This document shows, in pieces, positions 40,790-50,545 of a stretch of DNA of 64,000 nucleotides (position 1 is its first letter; each line of letters opens with the position of its first letter). Origin of the DNA: Myxococcus stipitatus (GTDB lineage Bacteria > Myxococcota > Myxococcia > Myxococcales > Myxococcaceae); the NCBI RefSeq assembly GCF_037414475.1, contig NZ_CP147913.1, positions 1,054,001 to 1,118,000 on the forward strand, in the 5' to 3' direction. The notes below the pieces were generated by a model, which made no database searches, was not told the DNA's origin, and worked only from the letters and a program-made list of their open reading frames with translations. A program made the translations under genes and the position numbers.

Positions 40790-42522
40790 TGGACACCGCA
40801 CTCCAAGCAGCACTCCCCTCCGACGTCCAACAACTCCTCGACGAGCACTCCAACCGCGCGCTGTTGCGGCTCGCCGTGGTGGGCTCCGTGGACGATGGGA
40901 AGTCCACGCTCATCGGACGTCTCCTCTACGAGTGCGACGGGCTCTTCGAGGACCAGATCTCCGCCGTGCGCCGCGCCAGCGCGAAGCGAGCCGCAGCCCG
41001 GACGGAGGTTCCTCCCGAGCTGCTCGCCCAGGGGCTCAAGGCCGCCGCGGGCGCGGGCGATGAGGAGGAGCTGGACTTCTCGCTCTTCACCGACGGCCTG
41101 CGCGCGGAGCGTGAGCAGGGCATCACCATCGACGTGGCGTACCGGTACCTGTCCACGGCGCGGCGGAAGATCATCATCGCGGACACCCCGGGACACCTCC
41201 AGTACACGCGGAACATGGCCACGGGCGCGTCCACCGCGGATGCGGGCGTCATCCTCGTGGATGCGCGGCTGGGCGTGCTGCCCCAGACGCGGCGCCATGC
41301 GTACATCGCCTCGCTGCTGGGCATCCCGTACCTCGCGGTGGTGGTGAACAAGATGGACCTGGTGGGTTACGACCGCGCCACCTTCGAGCGCATCGGCACG
41401 CAGCTCGGAGACTTCGCGCTCACCCTCGGCTTCGAGGGCGTGCGATTGTTCCCCATCAGCGCCAGCCGGGGCGACAACATCACCCGCGCCAGCCCGCGTA
41501 CGCCCTGGTTCGACGGCGGCACGCTGCTGTCGTGGCTGGAGTCTCTGCCGCATCAACGCCGGCTCGACGGCGCGCCGTTCCGGTTCCCCGTCCAGTACGT
41601 GCTGCGCCCCCATCAGGACTATCGCGGGCTCGCGGGCCAGGTGGCCTCCGGCACGGTTCGCGTGGGCGACGAGGTGCAGGTGTTGCCCTCGGGACGCCGG
41701 ACTCGCGTGGAGGCCATCGACACCTTCGACGGTCCCCGGGAGGAAGCCTCGGCCACCGCCTCCATCACGCTGCGCCTCGCGGACGAAGTGGATGTCAGCC
41801 GAGGTGACCTGCTCTCCCATGTGGACCAGCCGCCCCTGGCCCTCCAGTACCTCGACGCGATGCTGGTGTGGTTCGGCGAGCAGCCACTGGACGCGACGCG
41901 CCGCTACCTGGTGAAGCAGGCCACGCGCACCGCTCCGGCGAACATCGAGCGCGTGCTGTGGCGCAAGGAGCTGGAGGACCTGTCGGAAGTCCCCGCGGAG
42001 TCCCTCTCGCTCAACGACATCGGCCGGGTCCGCCTGGTCTGTCGGCGTCCTCTCCTGTGCGACCCGTACGAGGAGAACCGCCGCACCGGCGCCTTCATCG
42101 TCATCGACGCACTCACGCACGATACCGTGGGCGCGGGCATGGTGCTGGGCCCCGCGGAGACGACGTCTCGCACCGCTCAGTCCCTGGTCAGCCGCGATGA
42201 GCGGTGGAAGCACCTGGGGCAGTCCGGCGCCGTCGTCTTGCTCCCCACCACGCCGGATGCCGAGCAACGCGCCTTCGCGCTGGAGCGCGCGCTGTTCGAG
42301 CGCGGCCTGCACGTGGCCACCGTCCACGGGGACGTGGAGGTCGCGCAAGCACTCGCCCGCGCGGGCCTGCTCGCGCTGGTGCACGTCCACGCGCCGCAGG
42401 TCCGCCGCACGCTGCGCGAGGAAGCTCGCGACGCGGGCTTGGGCTGGTGGGAGCTGGAGGAATCCGAATCCGTGGAGCGCTGGACCGAGCGCCTCGCCTC
42501 CACACGGGAGAACAAGTCATGA
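40789..42522 (+). CDS. cysN: Sulfate adenylyltransferase GTPase subunit with decayed APS-kinase tail
   Basis: The protein has 577 aa. Residues 1 to about 455 are the EF-Tu-like GTPase that drives APS synthesis: GSVDDGKST (G1), DTPGHLQYTRNM (G3), NKMD (G4) and the beta-barrel domains. Residues about 470-577 align with the APS kinase (CysC) part of CysNC fusions (SRDERWKHLGQ, then ALERALFERGLHVATVHGD). The kinase P-loop GLSGSGKST is replaced by LLPTTPDAEQ and DGD by HGD, and the domain is only about 110 residues against roughly 180. It cannot bind ATP in the known way. Because CysH reduces APS directly, loss of PAPS formation here makes pathway sense. The stop overlaps cysJ (ATGA). Confidence 0.93.
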   Translation: MDTALQAALPSDVQQLLDEHSNRALLRLAVVGSVDDGKSTLIGRLLYECDGLFEDQISAVRRASAKRAAARTEVPPELLAQGLKAAAGAGDEEELDFSLFTDGLRAEREQGITIDVAYRYLSTARRKIIIADTPGHLQYTRNMATGASTADAGVILVDARLGVLPQTRRHAYIASLLGIPYLAVVVNKMDLVGYDRATFERIGTQLGDFALTLGFEGVRLFPISASRGDNITRASPRTPWFDGGTLLSWLESLPHQRRLDGAPFRFPVQYVLRPHQDYRGLAGQVASGTVRVGDEVQVLPSGRRTRVEAIDTFDGPREEASATASITLRLADEVDVSRGDLLSHVDQPPLALQYLDAMLVWFGEQPLDATRRYLVKQATRTAPANIERVLWRKELEDLSEVPAESLSLNDIGRVRLVCRRPLLCDPYEENRRTGAFIVIDALTHDTVGAGMVLGPAETTSRTAQSLVSRDERWKHLGQSGAVVLLPTTPDAEQRAFALERALFERGLHVATVHGDVEVAQALARAGLLALVHVHAPQVRRTLREEARDAGLGWWELEESESVERWTERLASTRENKS

Positions 42523-44378
42523 GCGCCTCATCACCTGGTGTCCTCCCCCGGCAGACACCGCCCTTTGTCGACGCGGTGCTGGGCGCGGAGCGGGGCTCAC
42601 AGTTGCTGCGGCTCGTGGAGGGACTCGACCCGTCGGCCCTGCACTGGCTCAGCGGCTATGCCGCGGGCCTCGCGGCTCGGACGGGCACGGCCGCCGCGCT
42701 CCCCGTCCCCATCACCTCAGTGGAAACTCCCGCGCCCGCCGTGGAAGTGCCCACGGCGCCGCTCACCATCGTCTACGGCACGCAGACGGGGAACAGCCGT
42801 CACATCGCGGAGCGGCTCAAGCGGCAGACGGAGAGCGCGGGCATCCCGGTGCGGCTCCTCAGGGCCAGCGACTACCCGGTGCGGGAGCTGGCGCGTGAGA
42901 AGTTCCTCGCGGTGGTCATCAGCACGCAGGGAGACGGAGACCCGCCCGACGACTCGCGCGGCTTCTTCGAATACGTGCTCGGCAAGCGGGCCCCACGTCT
43001 GGAGGGCCTTCGCTTCACGGTGCTGGGACTCGGAGACTCCAGCTACCCGAAGTTCTGCGAAGTGGGACGAGTGCTCGACGCGCGGCTGGCGGAGCTGGGC
43101 GCCACGCGGCTCACGGAGCGCGCGGACTGCGACCTGGACTTCGAGCCCATCGCCGCGGGATGGCTGGACCAGACGCTGGCACGCACGCGCGAGGCCACCG
43201 AGCCTCGCGCGCCCGCCGTCGCCACCGTCGTCCCGCTGCGTGGCGCCCCCTCCGTCCCCACCGTGGGCAAGGAGGCGCCCTTCTCCGCGGGGGTGCTCGT
43301 CAACCAGCGCATCACCGGTCGAGGCGCCCTCAAGGACGTCCGCCACGTCGAGCTCTCCCTCGAAGGCTCGGGCCTGGAGTACATCCCCGGCGACTCGCTG
43401 GGCATCTGGGCACCCAATGCCCCCGAGCTGGTGCAGGCCGTGCTGGCCCATCAGCAGTTGGACGGCGAGGAGCCGGTGACTCGCGATGGGAAGACGCTGC
43501 CGCTGTCGCGCTGGCTCACGGACGAACTGGAGCTGACCCGGCTGAGCCGCCCCTTCCTGGAGCGCCACGCCAGCCTCGCGGCGAGCACCGCGCTCCAGTC
43601 CCTGCTGTCTCCCTCGGGCGCGGAGTCCTTCCGCGCGTTGCTCAAGAGCCATCAGGTCATCGACGTGCTCCGCCAGCATCCGGCGAAGTGGGGCGCGAAG
43701 GAGCTGGTCCTCGCGCTGCGCAAGCAGACGCCCCGGCTGTACTCGATCGCCTCCAGCCCCAAGCGGGTGGGCGCGGAGGCGCACCTCACGGTGTCGGTGG
43801 TCGACTACACCGCCTTCGGTGAGCGCCACCTGGGCAACGCGTCGTACCACCTGGCCACGCGAGGCACGGAGGCGGACACGGTCCGCGTCTTCGTGGAGCC
43901 CAATGAGCGCTTCCGGCTCCCGGAGGACACCCACCGCGACGTGGTGATGATTGGCCCCGGCACGGGTGTCGCGCCCTTCCGGGCTTTCGTCCAGGAGCGC
44001 GCGGAGGTGGGCGCGAGGGGCCGCAACTGGCTCTTCTTCGGAGAGCAGCACTTCCGCAGCCAGTTCCTCTACCAGGCGGAGTGGCAGGAGGCGCTGAAGA
44101 AGAAGACGCTGCATCGGCTCTCGGTCGCGTTCTCCCGCGACACGGCGGAGAAGGTCTACGTCCAGCACCGTCTGCGCGAGCAGGGCAAGGAGCTCTTCGC
44201 GTGGTTGGAAGGGGGGGCCTCCCTCTACGTGTGCGGCGACGCCCAGCGCATGGCCCCCGACGTCCACGAGGCGCTGGTCGACGTCGTCGCCCAGCACGGC
44301 GACCGGAGCCGCGAGGCCGCCGAGGAATGGCTCAAGACCCTGCGTGACGAGCGCCGCTACCTGCGCGACGTCTACTGA
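42519..44378 (+). CDS. cysJ: Sulfite reductase flavoprotein, alpha subunit
   Basis: This 619-aa protein carries electrons from NADPH through FAD and FMN to the CysI hemoprotein. ATG 42519 overlaps the cysN stop. After an N-terminal segment ([14 protein letters not shown]), the flavodoxin domain runs from about 85 to 225 ([43 protein letters not shown]). A linker rich in Ala/Pro/Val precedes the FAD and NADP domains ([45 protein letters not shown]). The C-terminus [11 protein letters not shown] is typical of CysJ. Confidence 0.94.
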   Translation: MSASSPGVLPRQTPPFVDAVLGAERGSQLLRLVEGLDPSALHWLSGYAAGLAARTGTAAALPVPITSVETPAPAVEVPTAPLTIVYGTQTGNSRHIAERLKRQTESAGIPVRLLRASDYPVRELAREKFLAVVISTQGDGDPPDDSRGFFEYVLGKRAPRLEGLRFTVLGLGDSSYPKFCEVGRVLDARLAELGATRLTERADCDLDFEPIAAGWLDQTLARTREATEPRAPAVATVVPLRGAPSVPTVGKEAPFSAGVLVNQRITGRGALKDVRHVELSLEGSGLEYIPGDSLGIWAPNAPELVQAVLAHQQLDGEEPVTRDGKTLPLSRWLTDELELTRLSRPFLERHASLAASTALQSLLSPSGAESFRALLKSHQVIDVLRQHPAKWGAKELVLALRKQTPRLYSIASSPKRVGAEAHLTVSVVDYTAFGERHLGNASYHLATRGTEADTVRVFVEPNERFRLPEDTHRDVVMIGPGTGVAPFRAFVQERAEVGARGRNWLFFGEQHFRSQFLYQAEWQEALKKKTLHRLSVAFSRDTAEKVYVQHRLREQGKELFAWLEGGASLYVCGDAQRMAPDVHEALVDVVAQHGDRSREAAEEWLKTLRDERRYLRDVY

Positions 44379-44407
44379 ATGAATCCCCCAGAAACGAGAG
44401 CGACGAC

Positions 44408-46099
44408 ATGAGCACGCAACCCAAGCCTCTTTCCGAGGTGGAGCACATCAAGGCCAACAGCCGCCTGCTTCGAGGGACGCTGGCGGAGAGCCTCGCGGAC
44501 CCGGTGACAGGCGCCATCTCCCAGTCCGACACCAGCCTCATCAAGTTCCACGGCAGCTATCAACAGGACGACCGGGACTCGCGCGAGGAGCGCAGGCAAC
44601 AGAAGCTGGAGCCGGCCTACAGCTTCATGCTGCGCACCCGCCTGCCCGGGGGTGTCTGCACTCCCGCCCAGTGGCTCGTCATGGACGGACTGGCGCGGGA
44701 GCACGCCAACGGCACCCTGCGCCTCACCACCCGTCAGGCGTTCCAGCTCCACGGCATCCTCAAGGGCGACCTGAAGCCGACGATTGCCCGCATCAACGCG
44801 GCCCTCATCGACACGCTGGCCGCCTGCGGCGACGTCAACCGCAACGTCCTGTGCAATCCCAACCCCGCGGACACCCGCGTCCATGAGGTGGTGTACGACT
44901 GGGCCGTGCGCCTCTCCGAGCACCTGCTGCCGAAGACTCGCGCGTACTACGAGCTCTGGCTCGACGAGGAGAAGGTCGCCGGGGGCGAGGAGGAGCCCAT
45001 GTACGGCGCCACGTACCTGCCCCGGAAGTTCAAGGTCGCCGTCGCGGTGCCACCCGAGAACGACGTGGACCTCTTCGCACATGACCTGGGCTACGTCGCC
45101 ATTATCGAGGACGGCGCCCTCGTGGGCTTCAACGTCAGCGTGGGCGGAGGACTCGGCGCCACCCACGGCGATGCCAACACCTTCCCCCGGCTGGCGGATG
45201 TCATCGGCTTCATCCCTCCCGAGCGGATGCTCGTGGTGGCCGAAGAGGTGCTCAAGATTCACCGCGACTTCGGAGACCGGAGCAATCGCAAGCGCGCGCG
45301 GCTGAAGTACGTCCTCGAGGACCGGGGCGCCGCCTGGTTCACGCAGGAGCTGGAGCGCCGGCTGGGCTTCGCGCTGGAGCCCGCGCGGCCCTTCACCTTC
45401 GAACACAACGGCGACCGCTTCGGCTGGCGCGAGGGACACGATGGCCGGTGGCACCTCACCCTTCACCTGGACAGCGGGCGCGTGGCGGACCGCCCCGATG
45501 CGCCGCACCTCACCGGCCTGCGCGAGATCGCGCGCATCCACACCGGGGACTTCCGGCTGACGCCCAACCAGAACCTGGTCATCGCGGGGATTCCGCCCGA
45601 GTCCCGCGAGCGAATCGAAGCCCTCGTCCGCGAGCACCGCCTGGAGGGCTTCAAGACCGCGAGCCCGCTGAGACGCAACGCCCTGGCCTGCGTGGCCCTG
45701 CCCACGTGCGGACTCGCCATGGCCGAAGCCGAGCGCTACCTGCCGTCATTCGTGGAGCAAGTGGAGGCCCGTCTCACCGCCCACGGACTTCAGGATGCGA
45801 ACATCCTGTTGCGCATCACCGGATGCCCCAACGGCTGCGCGCGGCCGTACCTCGCGGAGATAGCCCTCGTGGGCAAGGCGCCCGGCCGCTACAACCTCCA
45901 CCTGGGGGGAGACATCCGCGGCCAGCGCCTCAATCGCCTGTACCGGGAGAACGTGGACGAGGCGACCATCCTCGCGGTGCTCGACCCGTTGTTCGCCGCC
46001 TATGCCCGGGAGCGACTGCGAGGCGAAGGCTTCGGTGATTACGTGGTGAGGGCGGGCCATGTCCCAGCCGCGCCCAGCCGCTCACCCCAGGCCGCCTGA
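44408..46099 (+). CDS. cysI: Sulfite reductase hemoprotein, beta subunit
   Basis: This 563-aa protein reduces sulfite to sulfide with six electrons at a siroheme-[4Fe-4S] centre. The cluster Cys residues are at 428 and 434 ([14 protein letters not shown]) and at 473 and 477 ([11 protein letters not shown]). Other blocks are [50 protein letters not shown] and [14 protein letters not shown] in slightly varied form. It starts 29 nt after cysJ and is the last gene of the operon. Its siroheme comes from the cobA and Met8-type genes upstream. Confidence 0.95.
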   Translation: MSTQPKPLSEVEHIKANSRLLRGTLAESLADPVTGAISQSDTSLIKFHGSYQQDDRDSREERRQQKLEPAYSFMLRTRLPGGVCTPAQWLVMDGLAREHANGTLRLTTRQAFQLHGILKGDLKPTIARINAALIDTLAACGDVNRNVLCNPNPADTRVHEVVYDWAVRLSEHLLPKTRAYYELWLDEEKVAGGEEEPMYGATYLPRKFKVAVAVPPENDVDLFAHDLGYVAIIEDGALVGFNVSVGGGLGATHGDANTFPRLADVIGFIPPERMLVVAEEVLKIHRDFGDRSNRKRARLKYVLEDRGAAWFTQELERRLGFALEPARPFTFEHNGDRFGWREGHDGRWHLTLHLDSGRVADRPDAPHLTGLREIARIHTGDFRLTPNQNLVIAGIPPESRERIEALVREHRLEGFKTASPLRRNALACVALPTCGLAMAEAERYLPSFVEQVEARLTAHGLQDANILLRITGCPNGCARPYLAEIALVGKAPGRYNLHLGGDIRGQRLNRLYRENVDEATILAVLDPLFAAYARERLRGEGFGDYVVRAGHVPAAPSRSPQAA

Positions 46100-46121
46100 A
46101 GCCGCTCCAGCCCGCTCAGGC
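46094..46121. terminator. Small stem containing the stop codons of cysI and the HD gene
   Basis: GCCTGA (46094-46099) and TCAGGC (46116-46121) are inverted repeats around a 16-nt loop. The TGA in each arm is the stop codon of one of the two convergent genes. A 6-bp stem with no T-tract is weak evidence for termination. Confidence 0.3.
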
Positions 46122-46733
46122 ACCAAACCAGCCGCGCTGGCGAGCCTCCGCCAGCCGGCCTTCCAAGTACTCCCACAGGGCGGGACACCCCGCCTTGATG
46201 GGCGGAGCGATGCGCGCCACCACCCGCTCGTGGCTGATGCCATTCTCCCGCCAGCTCTGCCCTTCGTTGGAGAGGTTCAACAATACGGGCATCGCGCGGT
46301 CCACCGCGTTCGCATAGCGCGCCTCCGCGGTCTCGCCCTGCTCGAACTCCCGCCACAGCGCGAGGAACATCTCGCAGTGAGGAGCGGGCAGCAGGCCGAA
46401 GATTCGCTCCACCGCGGCAAGCTCCGCGGCCTTGCGCTCCTTCCAGCCCCCTTCGACGAAGGCCAGCGTGTCACCGGTGTCGATTTCGCCGACGTCGTGC
46501 ACAAGCAGCATCCGGACCACGCGGTCCAGGTCAATGCCAGACGGCGCGTAGCGAGAGAGTGACAGCGCCAGCATCGCGAGCTGCCAGCTGTGCTCCGCCG
46601 AGTTCTCGTAGCGGGCCAGCCCCAGGGGTTTGACCTTGCGAGTCACTCCCTTCAACTTATCCAGCTCCAGGATGAAGCCGATGATTCGCTGAATCCCATC
46701 GGCTTGAAGTGTCACGAGACTGTCGCTCACCAC
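46116..46733 (-). CDS. HD-domain phosphohydrolase (HDDC2/YfbR-like)
   Basis: This 205-aa protein starts at GTG 46733, preceded by GGGAG. The HD-fold metal site is visible: His48 (SAEHSW), His79-Asp80 (LLVHDVGEIDTGD) and a later Asp in YANAVDRAMPVLLNL. The pattern DKLKGVTRK...LGLARYENSAEHSW matches the HDDC2/YfbR group, whose characterised members remove phosphate from deoxynucleoside 5'-monophosphates. Substrate specificity here is inferred from the family only. It is convergent with cysI, the two stop codons being 16 nt apart. Confidence 0.85.
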   Translation of the reverse strand: MVSDSLVTLQADGIQRIIGFILELDKLKGVTRKVKPLGLARYENSAEHSWQLAMLALSLSRYAPSGIDLDRVVRMLLVHDVGEIDTGDTLAFVEGGWKERKAAELAAVERIFGLLPAPHCEMFLALWREFEQGETAEARYANAVDRAMPVLLNLSNEGQSWRENGISHERVVARIAPPIKAGCPALWEYLEGRLAEARQRGWFGA

Positions 46734-46877
46734 GGTGTCTCCCAGCGCGCGTGCATCGCGCGGCGGCCACTATGTCAGCCACGCTCCTGGCCTCGAAGGG
46801 ATTGTCGCCTCCTCCCTCGGTGAGCGTGCGAACGCACACTCGTTCGCGCGGCCCGGCATTGGCGACTTCCAAGACAC

Positions 46878-48056
46878 CTACTTCGGCACGGACAAGCAGG
46901 GAGTCGAGTCGCTGGCATCCAGGCGCTGGGACATCACGACGATGAGGATGGCCGACAGCGGCACCAGCGAGGCCACCCACGTGACGGCGCCCAGCCCCGG
47001 GCCTCGGTCGATGATGAGCCCGCCGAACCACGCGCCCAGCGCGTTGCCCAGGTTGAAGGCGCCGATATTGAGGCTCGACGCGAGGCTCTGCCCGGCGCCT
47101 TGCGCCTTCTCCAGCACCCACATCTGAAGCGGCGGCACCGTGGCGAAGGCCGCCGCGCCGAACAAGCCCACGGCGATGACGGCGAGGACCTGGCTGTGCA
47201 GCACGAAGGTCATCCCGAACAACACCAGGGACAGCACCGCGAGCGTGCCCACGATGGACGGCAACAACTGACGGTCGGCGAGCTTTCCTCCCACGAGGTT
47301 GCCCACCATCATGCCGCCGCCGAAGACCAGCAGGATGGGCGACACCGCCGCCTGCGAGAAGCCGCTGAGCCGCGTGAGGATGGGAGCGATGAAGGTGAAC
47401 ACAGCGAACACCCCGGCGTAGCCCAGCGCCGTCGTCAACAGGCCCAGCAACACCGGGCGCCGCCCCAAGGCCCGCAGGTCCGCGCGCCAGTCAGTGGCCC
47501 TCTTCTCCGTCGCGTCGCGAGGAACGAAGACGGCGAGCACCACCACCGCGGCGAGGCCAATCAGCGCCACGGCCCAGAACGTCGCGCGCCACCCGAGCCA
47601 CTGTCCCAACCAGGTGCCCAACGGCACGCCCAGGATGGTGGCCACCGTCAGGCCCGTGAACATGATGGCGATGGCCGAAGCCCGGCGGTCCGCTGGCACC
47701 AACCCGGTGGCTACGACGGAGCCCACGCCGAAGAACGTTCCGTGAGAGAGGGACGTGAGCACCCTGGCGGCCATCAACAGGCCGTAGGTGGGCGCGAGCG
47801 CGCAGGCCACGTTGCCCACGGTGAAGATGACCATCAGCCCCAGCAGCACGTGCTTGCGGGACCAGCGTCCCGTCAACACCGTCAGCACGGGGGCACCGGC
47901 CATGACGCCCAGGGCATAGCCGGAGATGAGCAGCCCGGCCGAGGAGATGGAGACCCCCAGGTCGGTGCCCACCTCCATCAACAGGCCCATGATGACGAAC
48001 TCCGTGACGCCGATTCCAAAGGCGCCCGCGGTCAATGCGAACAAGGCCCACGGCAT
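46878..48056 (-). CDS. MFS efflux transporter, DHA1 family (AraJ/YdhP-like)
   Basis: This 392-aa protein has twelve predicted hydrophobic segments and no signal peptide. It opens with FALTAGAFGIGVTEFVIMGLL, the characteristic start of the arabinose-efflux/YdhP branch of drug:H+ antiporters. The conserved loop 2-3 motif reads GRWSRKHVLLGLM. ATG 48056 has GGGAGG upstream. It is divergent from the LysR gene 105 bp away, an arrangement in which the regulator usually controls the exporter. The substrate is unknown. Confidence 0.88.
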   Translation of the reverse strand: MPWALFALTAGAFGIGVTEFVIMGLLMEVGTDLGVSISSAGLLISGYALGVMAGAPVLTVLTGRWSRKHVLLGLMVIFTVGNVACALAPTYGLLMAARVLTSLSHGTFFGVGSVVATGLVPADRRASAIAIMFTGLTVATILGVPLGTWLGQWLGWRATFWAVALIGLAAVVVLAVFVPRDATEKRATDWRADLRALGRRPVLLGLLTTALGYAGVFAVFTFIAPILTRLSGFSQAAVSPILLVFGGGMMVGNLVGGKLADRQLLPSIVGTLAVLSLVLFGMTFVLHSQVLAVIAVGLFGAAAFATVPPLQMWVLEKAQGAGQSLASSLNIGAFNLGNALGAWFGGLIIDRGPGLGAVTWVASLVPLSAILIVVMSQRLDASDSTPCLSVPK

Positions 48057-48146
48057 GTGACGCGGCCTCCCATGTCGAAGTGGAATGGGGCCTTGTATGG
48101 ACGGCGCGATTCTCCTGCGGTAGGGCAGCGCGCGGACTAGGACTTA

Positions 48147-48159
48147 TGAATTGGGTTCA
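48147..48159. promoter_or_regulatory. Candidate LysR-type binding box (T-N11-A)
   Basis: TGAATTGGGTTCA is an inverted repeat (TGAA-N5-TTCA) that fits the T-N11-A rule. It lies 2 nt before the ATG of the LysR gene and within the 105-bp divergent region. Its position would suit autorepression. Confidence 0.35.
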
Positions 48160-48161
48160 CC

Positions 48162-49067
48162 ATGGCGCGCCTTGACGTCAACCGCTCAGGGGAGATGGAA
48201 GTCTTCGTGAAGGTGGTGGAGTTGGGCGGGTTCTCCGCCGCCGCCCGGGCCTTCCGGATGACGCCCTCCGCGGTGAGCAAACTCGTCGCCCGCCTGGAGG
48301 AGCGGTTGGGAGCCCGCCTCCTCAACCGCTCCACCCGCGCGCTCAAGCTCACGCCGGAAGGCTGCGGCTTCTACGAGCGGAGCGTGCGCATCCTGGAGGA
48401 GCTCGATGATGCGGAACGAAACGCCGCCGCGAGCGACGCGCCGAGCGGGAGGCTGCGCATCAACACCAACCCGGCCTTCAGCCGCTGCATCCTCATCCCC
48501 CTGCTCCCCGGCTTCCTCGCCCGGTATCCCTCGGTGACGGTGGAGCTCAACCTGACCGACAGGCTCATCGACCTGCTCGATGAGCGGACCGACGTGGCCA
48601 TTCGCGCGGGCCCCCTCAAGAGCTCACAGCTCACCGCGCGCAAGCTCGGTGAGACGCGGCTGGTCATCGTGGGCTCTCCGGACTATCTCAAGCGGCACGG
48701 CGTGCCCAAGTCACCCACGGACCTGGCGACCCACAACCGGCTCAGCTTCAGCTATGCGCGAGCCAGCGTGGCGTGGCCCTTGATGGATGGTGCGACGGAG
48801 CTCACCGTGGCTCCGGTAGGCACAGTTGAAGCAAGCGACGGAGAAGCCCTGCGGCAGATGGTGCTGGCGGGCGTGGGCCTGGCGCGGCTCGCGCGCTTCC
48901 AGGTGAAGGAGGACCTGGATGCGGGGCGGCTCGTGCCCGTGTTGGAGGAGCACAATCCCGGCGACACCGAGGCCATCCACGCGCTCTACCTGAGCCAGGG
49001 CCGACACATGCCCGCGCGCATCCGCGCCTTCGTCGACCATCTCGCCGCGCATGTGCGCCTGCCTTGA
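48162..49067 (+). CDS. LysR-type transcriptional regulator
   Basis: This 301-aa protein has an N-terminal winged helix-turn-helix (about residues 5-65) with FSAAARAFRMTPSAVSKLVARLEERLGARLLNRS in overlapping form, the standard LysR DNA-binding signature. The C-terminal periplasmic-binding-protein-like effector domain has GRLRINTNPAF, DVAIRAGPL, VIVGSPDYL and VLAGVGLARLARF. The subgroup (CrgA/DmlR-like) often controls adjacent efflux or catabolic genes. The divergent MFS gene is the likely target. Confidence 0.92.
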   Translation: MARLDVNRSGEMEVFVKVVELGGFSAAARAFRMTPSAVSKLVARLEERLGARLLNRSTRALKLTPEGCGFYERSVRILEELDDAERNAAASDAPSGRLRINTNPAFSRCILIPLLPGFLARYPSVTVELNLTDRLIDLLDERTDVAIRAGPLKSSQLTARKLGETRLVIVGSPDYLKRHGVPKSPTDLATHNRLSFSYARASVAWPLMDGATELTVAPVGTVEASDGEALRQMVLAGVGLARLARFQVKEDLDAGRLVPVLEEHNPGDTEAIHALYLSQGRHMPARIRAFVDHLAAHVRLP

Positions 49068-49099
49068 TTGAGGCCCTCGCCGCACGACGGCGTCTCCCG

Positions 49100-49122
49100 T
49101 GCCCCACCTTCGCGTGGGGGCA
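49100..49122. terminator. Convergent stem-loop after the LysR gene
   Basis: TGCCCCAC and GTGGGGGCA flank CTTCGC, forming a GC-rich hairpin with one bulge in the 103-nt gap between the convergent LysR and sirtuin genes. No T-tract follows. Confidence 0.45.
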
Positions 49123-49170
49123 ATCGACATCGCGACGAACGCGAGCATCGCGGCTCGCGCGGCGTGACGC

Positions 49171-50046
49171 TCAGCCGCGCACCAGCGCCTGGGCGAGCCG
49201 GGGCAGCACATCTCCAGCGCTCGCCTCCACGCGCAGGTCCGCCATCTCCACGCCGCGGCACTCCCCGATGTTGACGATGGCGATGGGGAGATGTCGCTCG
49301 GCCGCGCGGGCGAGGAAGCGGTAGCCGGAGTAGATGGCCAACGAGGAGCCCACCACCATCAGCGCATCGCCCTCCTCCAGCAACGAGAAGGCATCCGCCA
49401 CCGTAGGCGCGGGGACATTGTCACCGAAGAACACGACGTCAGGCTTCAGCGTGCCGCCGCAGCCCTCACACGCCGGCACACGGAAGGATTGGAGCGCCTC
49501 CGAGGACAGCTCCGCGTCGCCATCCGGCCGCAGTTCCAGCACCTGGTGATTGAAGTCCGGGTTGAGCGCGAGCAGGCGGGCCTGGAGCGCACCGCGCGCC
49601 TCCTGTCCACCACAGTCCAGACAACGGACACGCGCCAGCGCGCCATGAAGCTCGATGATGCGCGAACTCCCAGCGGCGTGGTGCAACCGGTCCACGTTCT
49701 GGGTGATGAGGCCCCGCACATGGCCCTCTCGCTCCAGCGCTGCCAACGCCTCGTGCGCGGCGTTGGGGCGCGCGGAAGCGAACCGAGGCCAACCGAGCAA
49801 GCTCCGCGCCCAGTAGCGCGCTCGCACCTCGGGCTTGTGAAGGAACTCCCGGTGCTGGATGGGGTTGCGTGCCCGCGCGCGCGTGCCAGGACCTCGGTAG
49901 TCGGGGATGCCGGACTCGGTGCTGCACCCCGCGCCCGTCAGCACCACGGTGCGCCGACCCCGCAGCAGCGAGGCCAGCGAGTCCACGTCCTCGGAGGCTC
50001 CGGGAACAAGCGAGGGCGGCAGAGAGAGCGTCATGGCGGCCTTCAT
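49171..50046 (-). CDS. SIR2-family NAD-dependent protein deacylase
   Basis: The start is ATG 50046, with GGAGAGG upstream, giving 291 aa; ATG 50034 is an alternative. NAD-binding and catalytic motifs are all present: [16 protein letters not shown] (from residue 37), [16 protein letters not shown] with the catalytic His, and VVFFGDNVP. Two zinc pairs are visible, CLDCG and CEGCGG. The spacing and insertions around the zinc ribbon suggest the class II/SIRT4-like or bacterial CobB-like group. It probably deacylates metabolic enzymes. There is no operon partner: the 128 nt upstream hold no other gene. Confidence 0.9.
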   Translation of the reverse strand: MKAAMTLSLPPSLVPGASEDVDSLASLLRGRRTVVLTGAGCSTESGIPDYRGPGTRARARNPIQHREFLHKPEVRARYWARSLLGWPRFASARPNAAHEALAALEREGHVRGLITQNVDRLHHAAGSSRIIELHGALARVRCLDCGGQEARGALQARLLALNPDFNHQVLELRPDGDAELSSEALQSFRVPACEGCGGTLKPDVVFFGDNVPAPTVADAFSLLEEGDALMVVGSSLAIYSGYRFLARAAERHLPIAIVNIGECRGVEMADLRVEASAGDVLPRLAQALVRG

Positions 50047-50174
50047 ATAATGGCCTCTCCCCCGCCTTGCCCAGGCGCCCGCCCCCCTCGGGAGCCTCTC
50101 CCCGGCAGCGTGCAGGGCAACCCAGGCGGCAGCTCGGATGTAGGAGACCGGGACGGAGGGACGACGACGCCCCG

Positions 50175-50488
50175 CTACAGCGAGATTCGCACCTTGACCC
50201 ACGCGTATTCGTCGACGGGCTTTCCACCCACCTGGACGCGCTTGCTCTCGGAGCCAATCACCTGGAGTTTGATGGGGCTGCCGTCCACGGCGTGCACATT
50301 GAGGTTCGTGGCGATGAAGCGCGCCATCGTCGTCGTGCCCATGACCATGGTGCCCGAACAGTCCGCCTTGAGCTTGCACGTGGGGGCTCGGTAGACAATC
50401 ACCGTGCCGCCCGCAATCTGGTTCGCGCCGTTGAGGACCGACCATCGAGGAAACGGCCGTCCTCGAGCACCGGATGCTCGTAGGTCAT
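50175..50488 (-). pseudogene. Small hypothetical gene interrupted by a frameshift
   Basis: An ATG at 50488 with an ideal GGGAG site begins MTYEHPVLEDGRFLDG in a frame with good GC third positions; it would stop at 50399. The rest of a coherent protein (NGANQIAGGTVIVYRAPTC, then VHAVDGSPIKLQVIG and EYAWVKVRISL) continues in a different frame to 50175. Third-position GC is high in the first frame before about 50440 and in the second frame after it. One indel near 50430-50450 therefore explains both. It may be a decayed gene or a sequencing error. I do not recognise the family. Confidence 0.5.
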
Positions 50489-50545
50489 GCACGTCTCCCA
50501 CAGCTCACTCCAGTGAGCCCAATCATCCGTGATAAATGCCGCTCC

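Noticed and set aside
49100..49122. Hairpin as a riboswitch or small RNA
   Set aside because: It is a simple GC-rich stem between two convergent genes and is better explained as a 3'-end structure.
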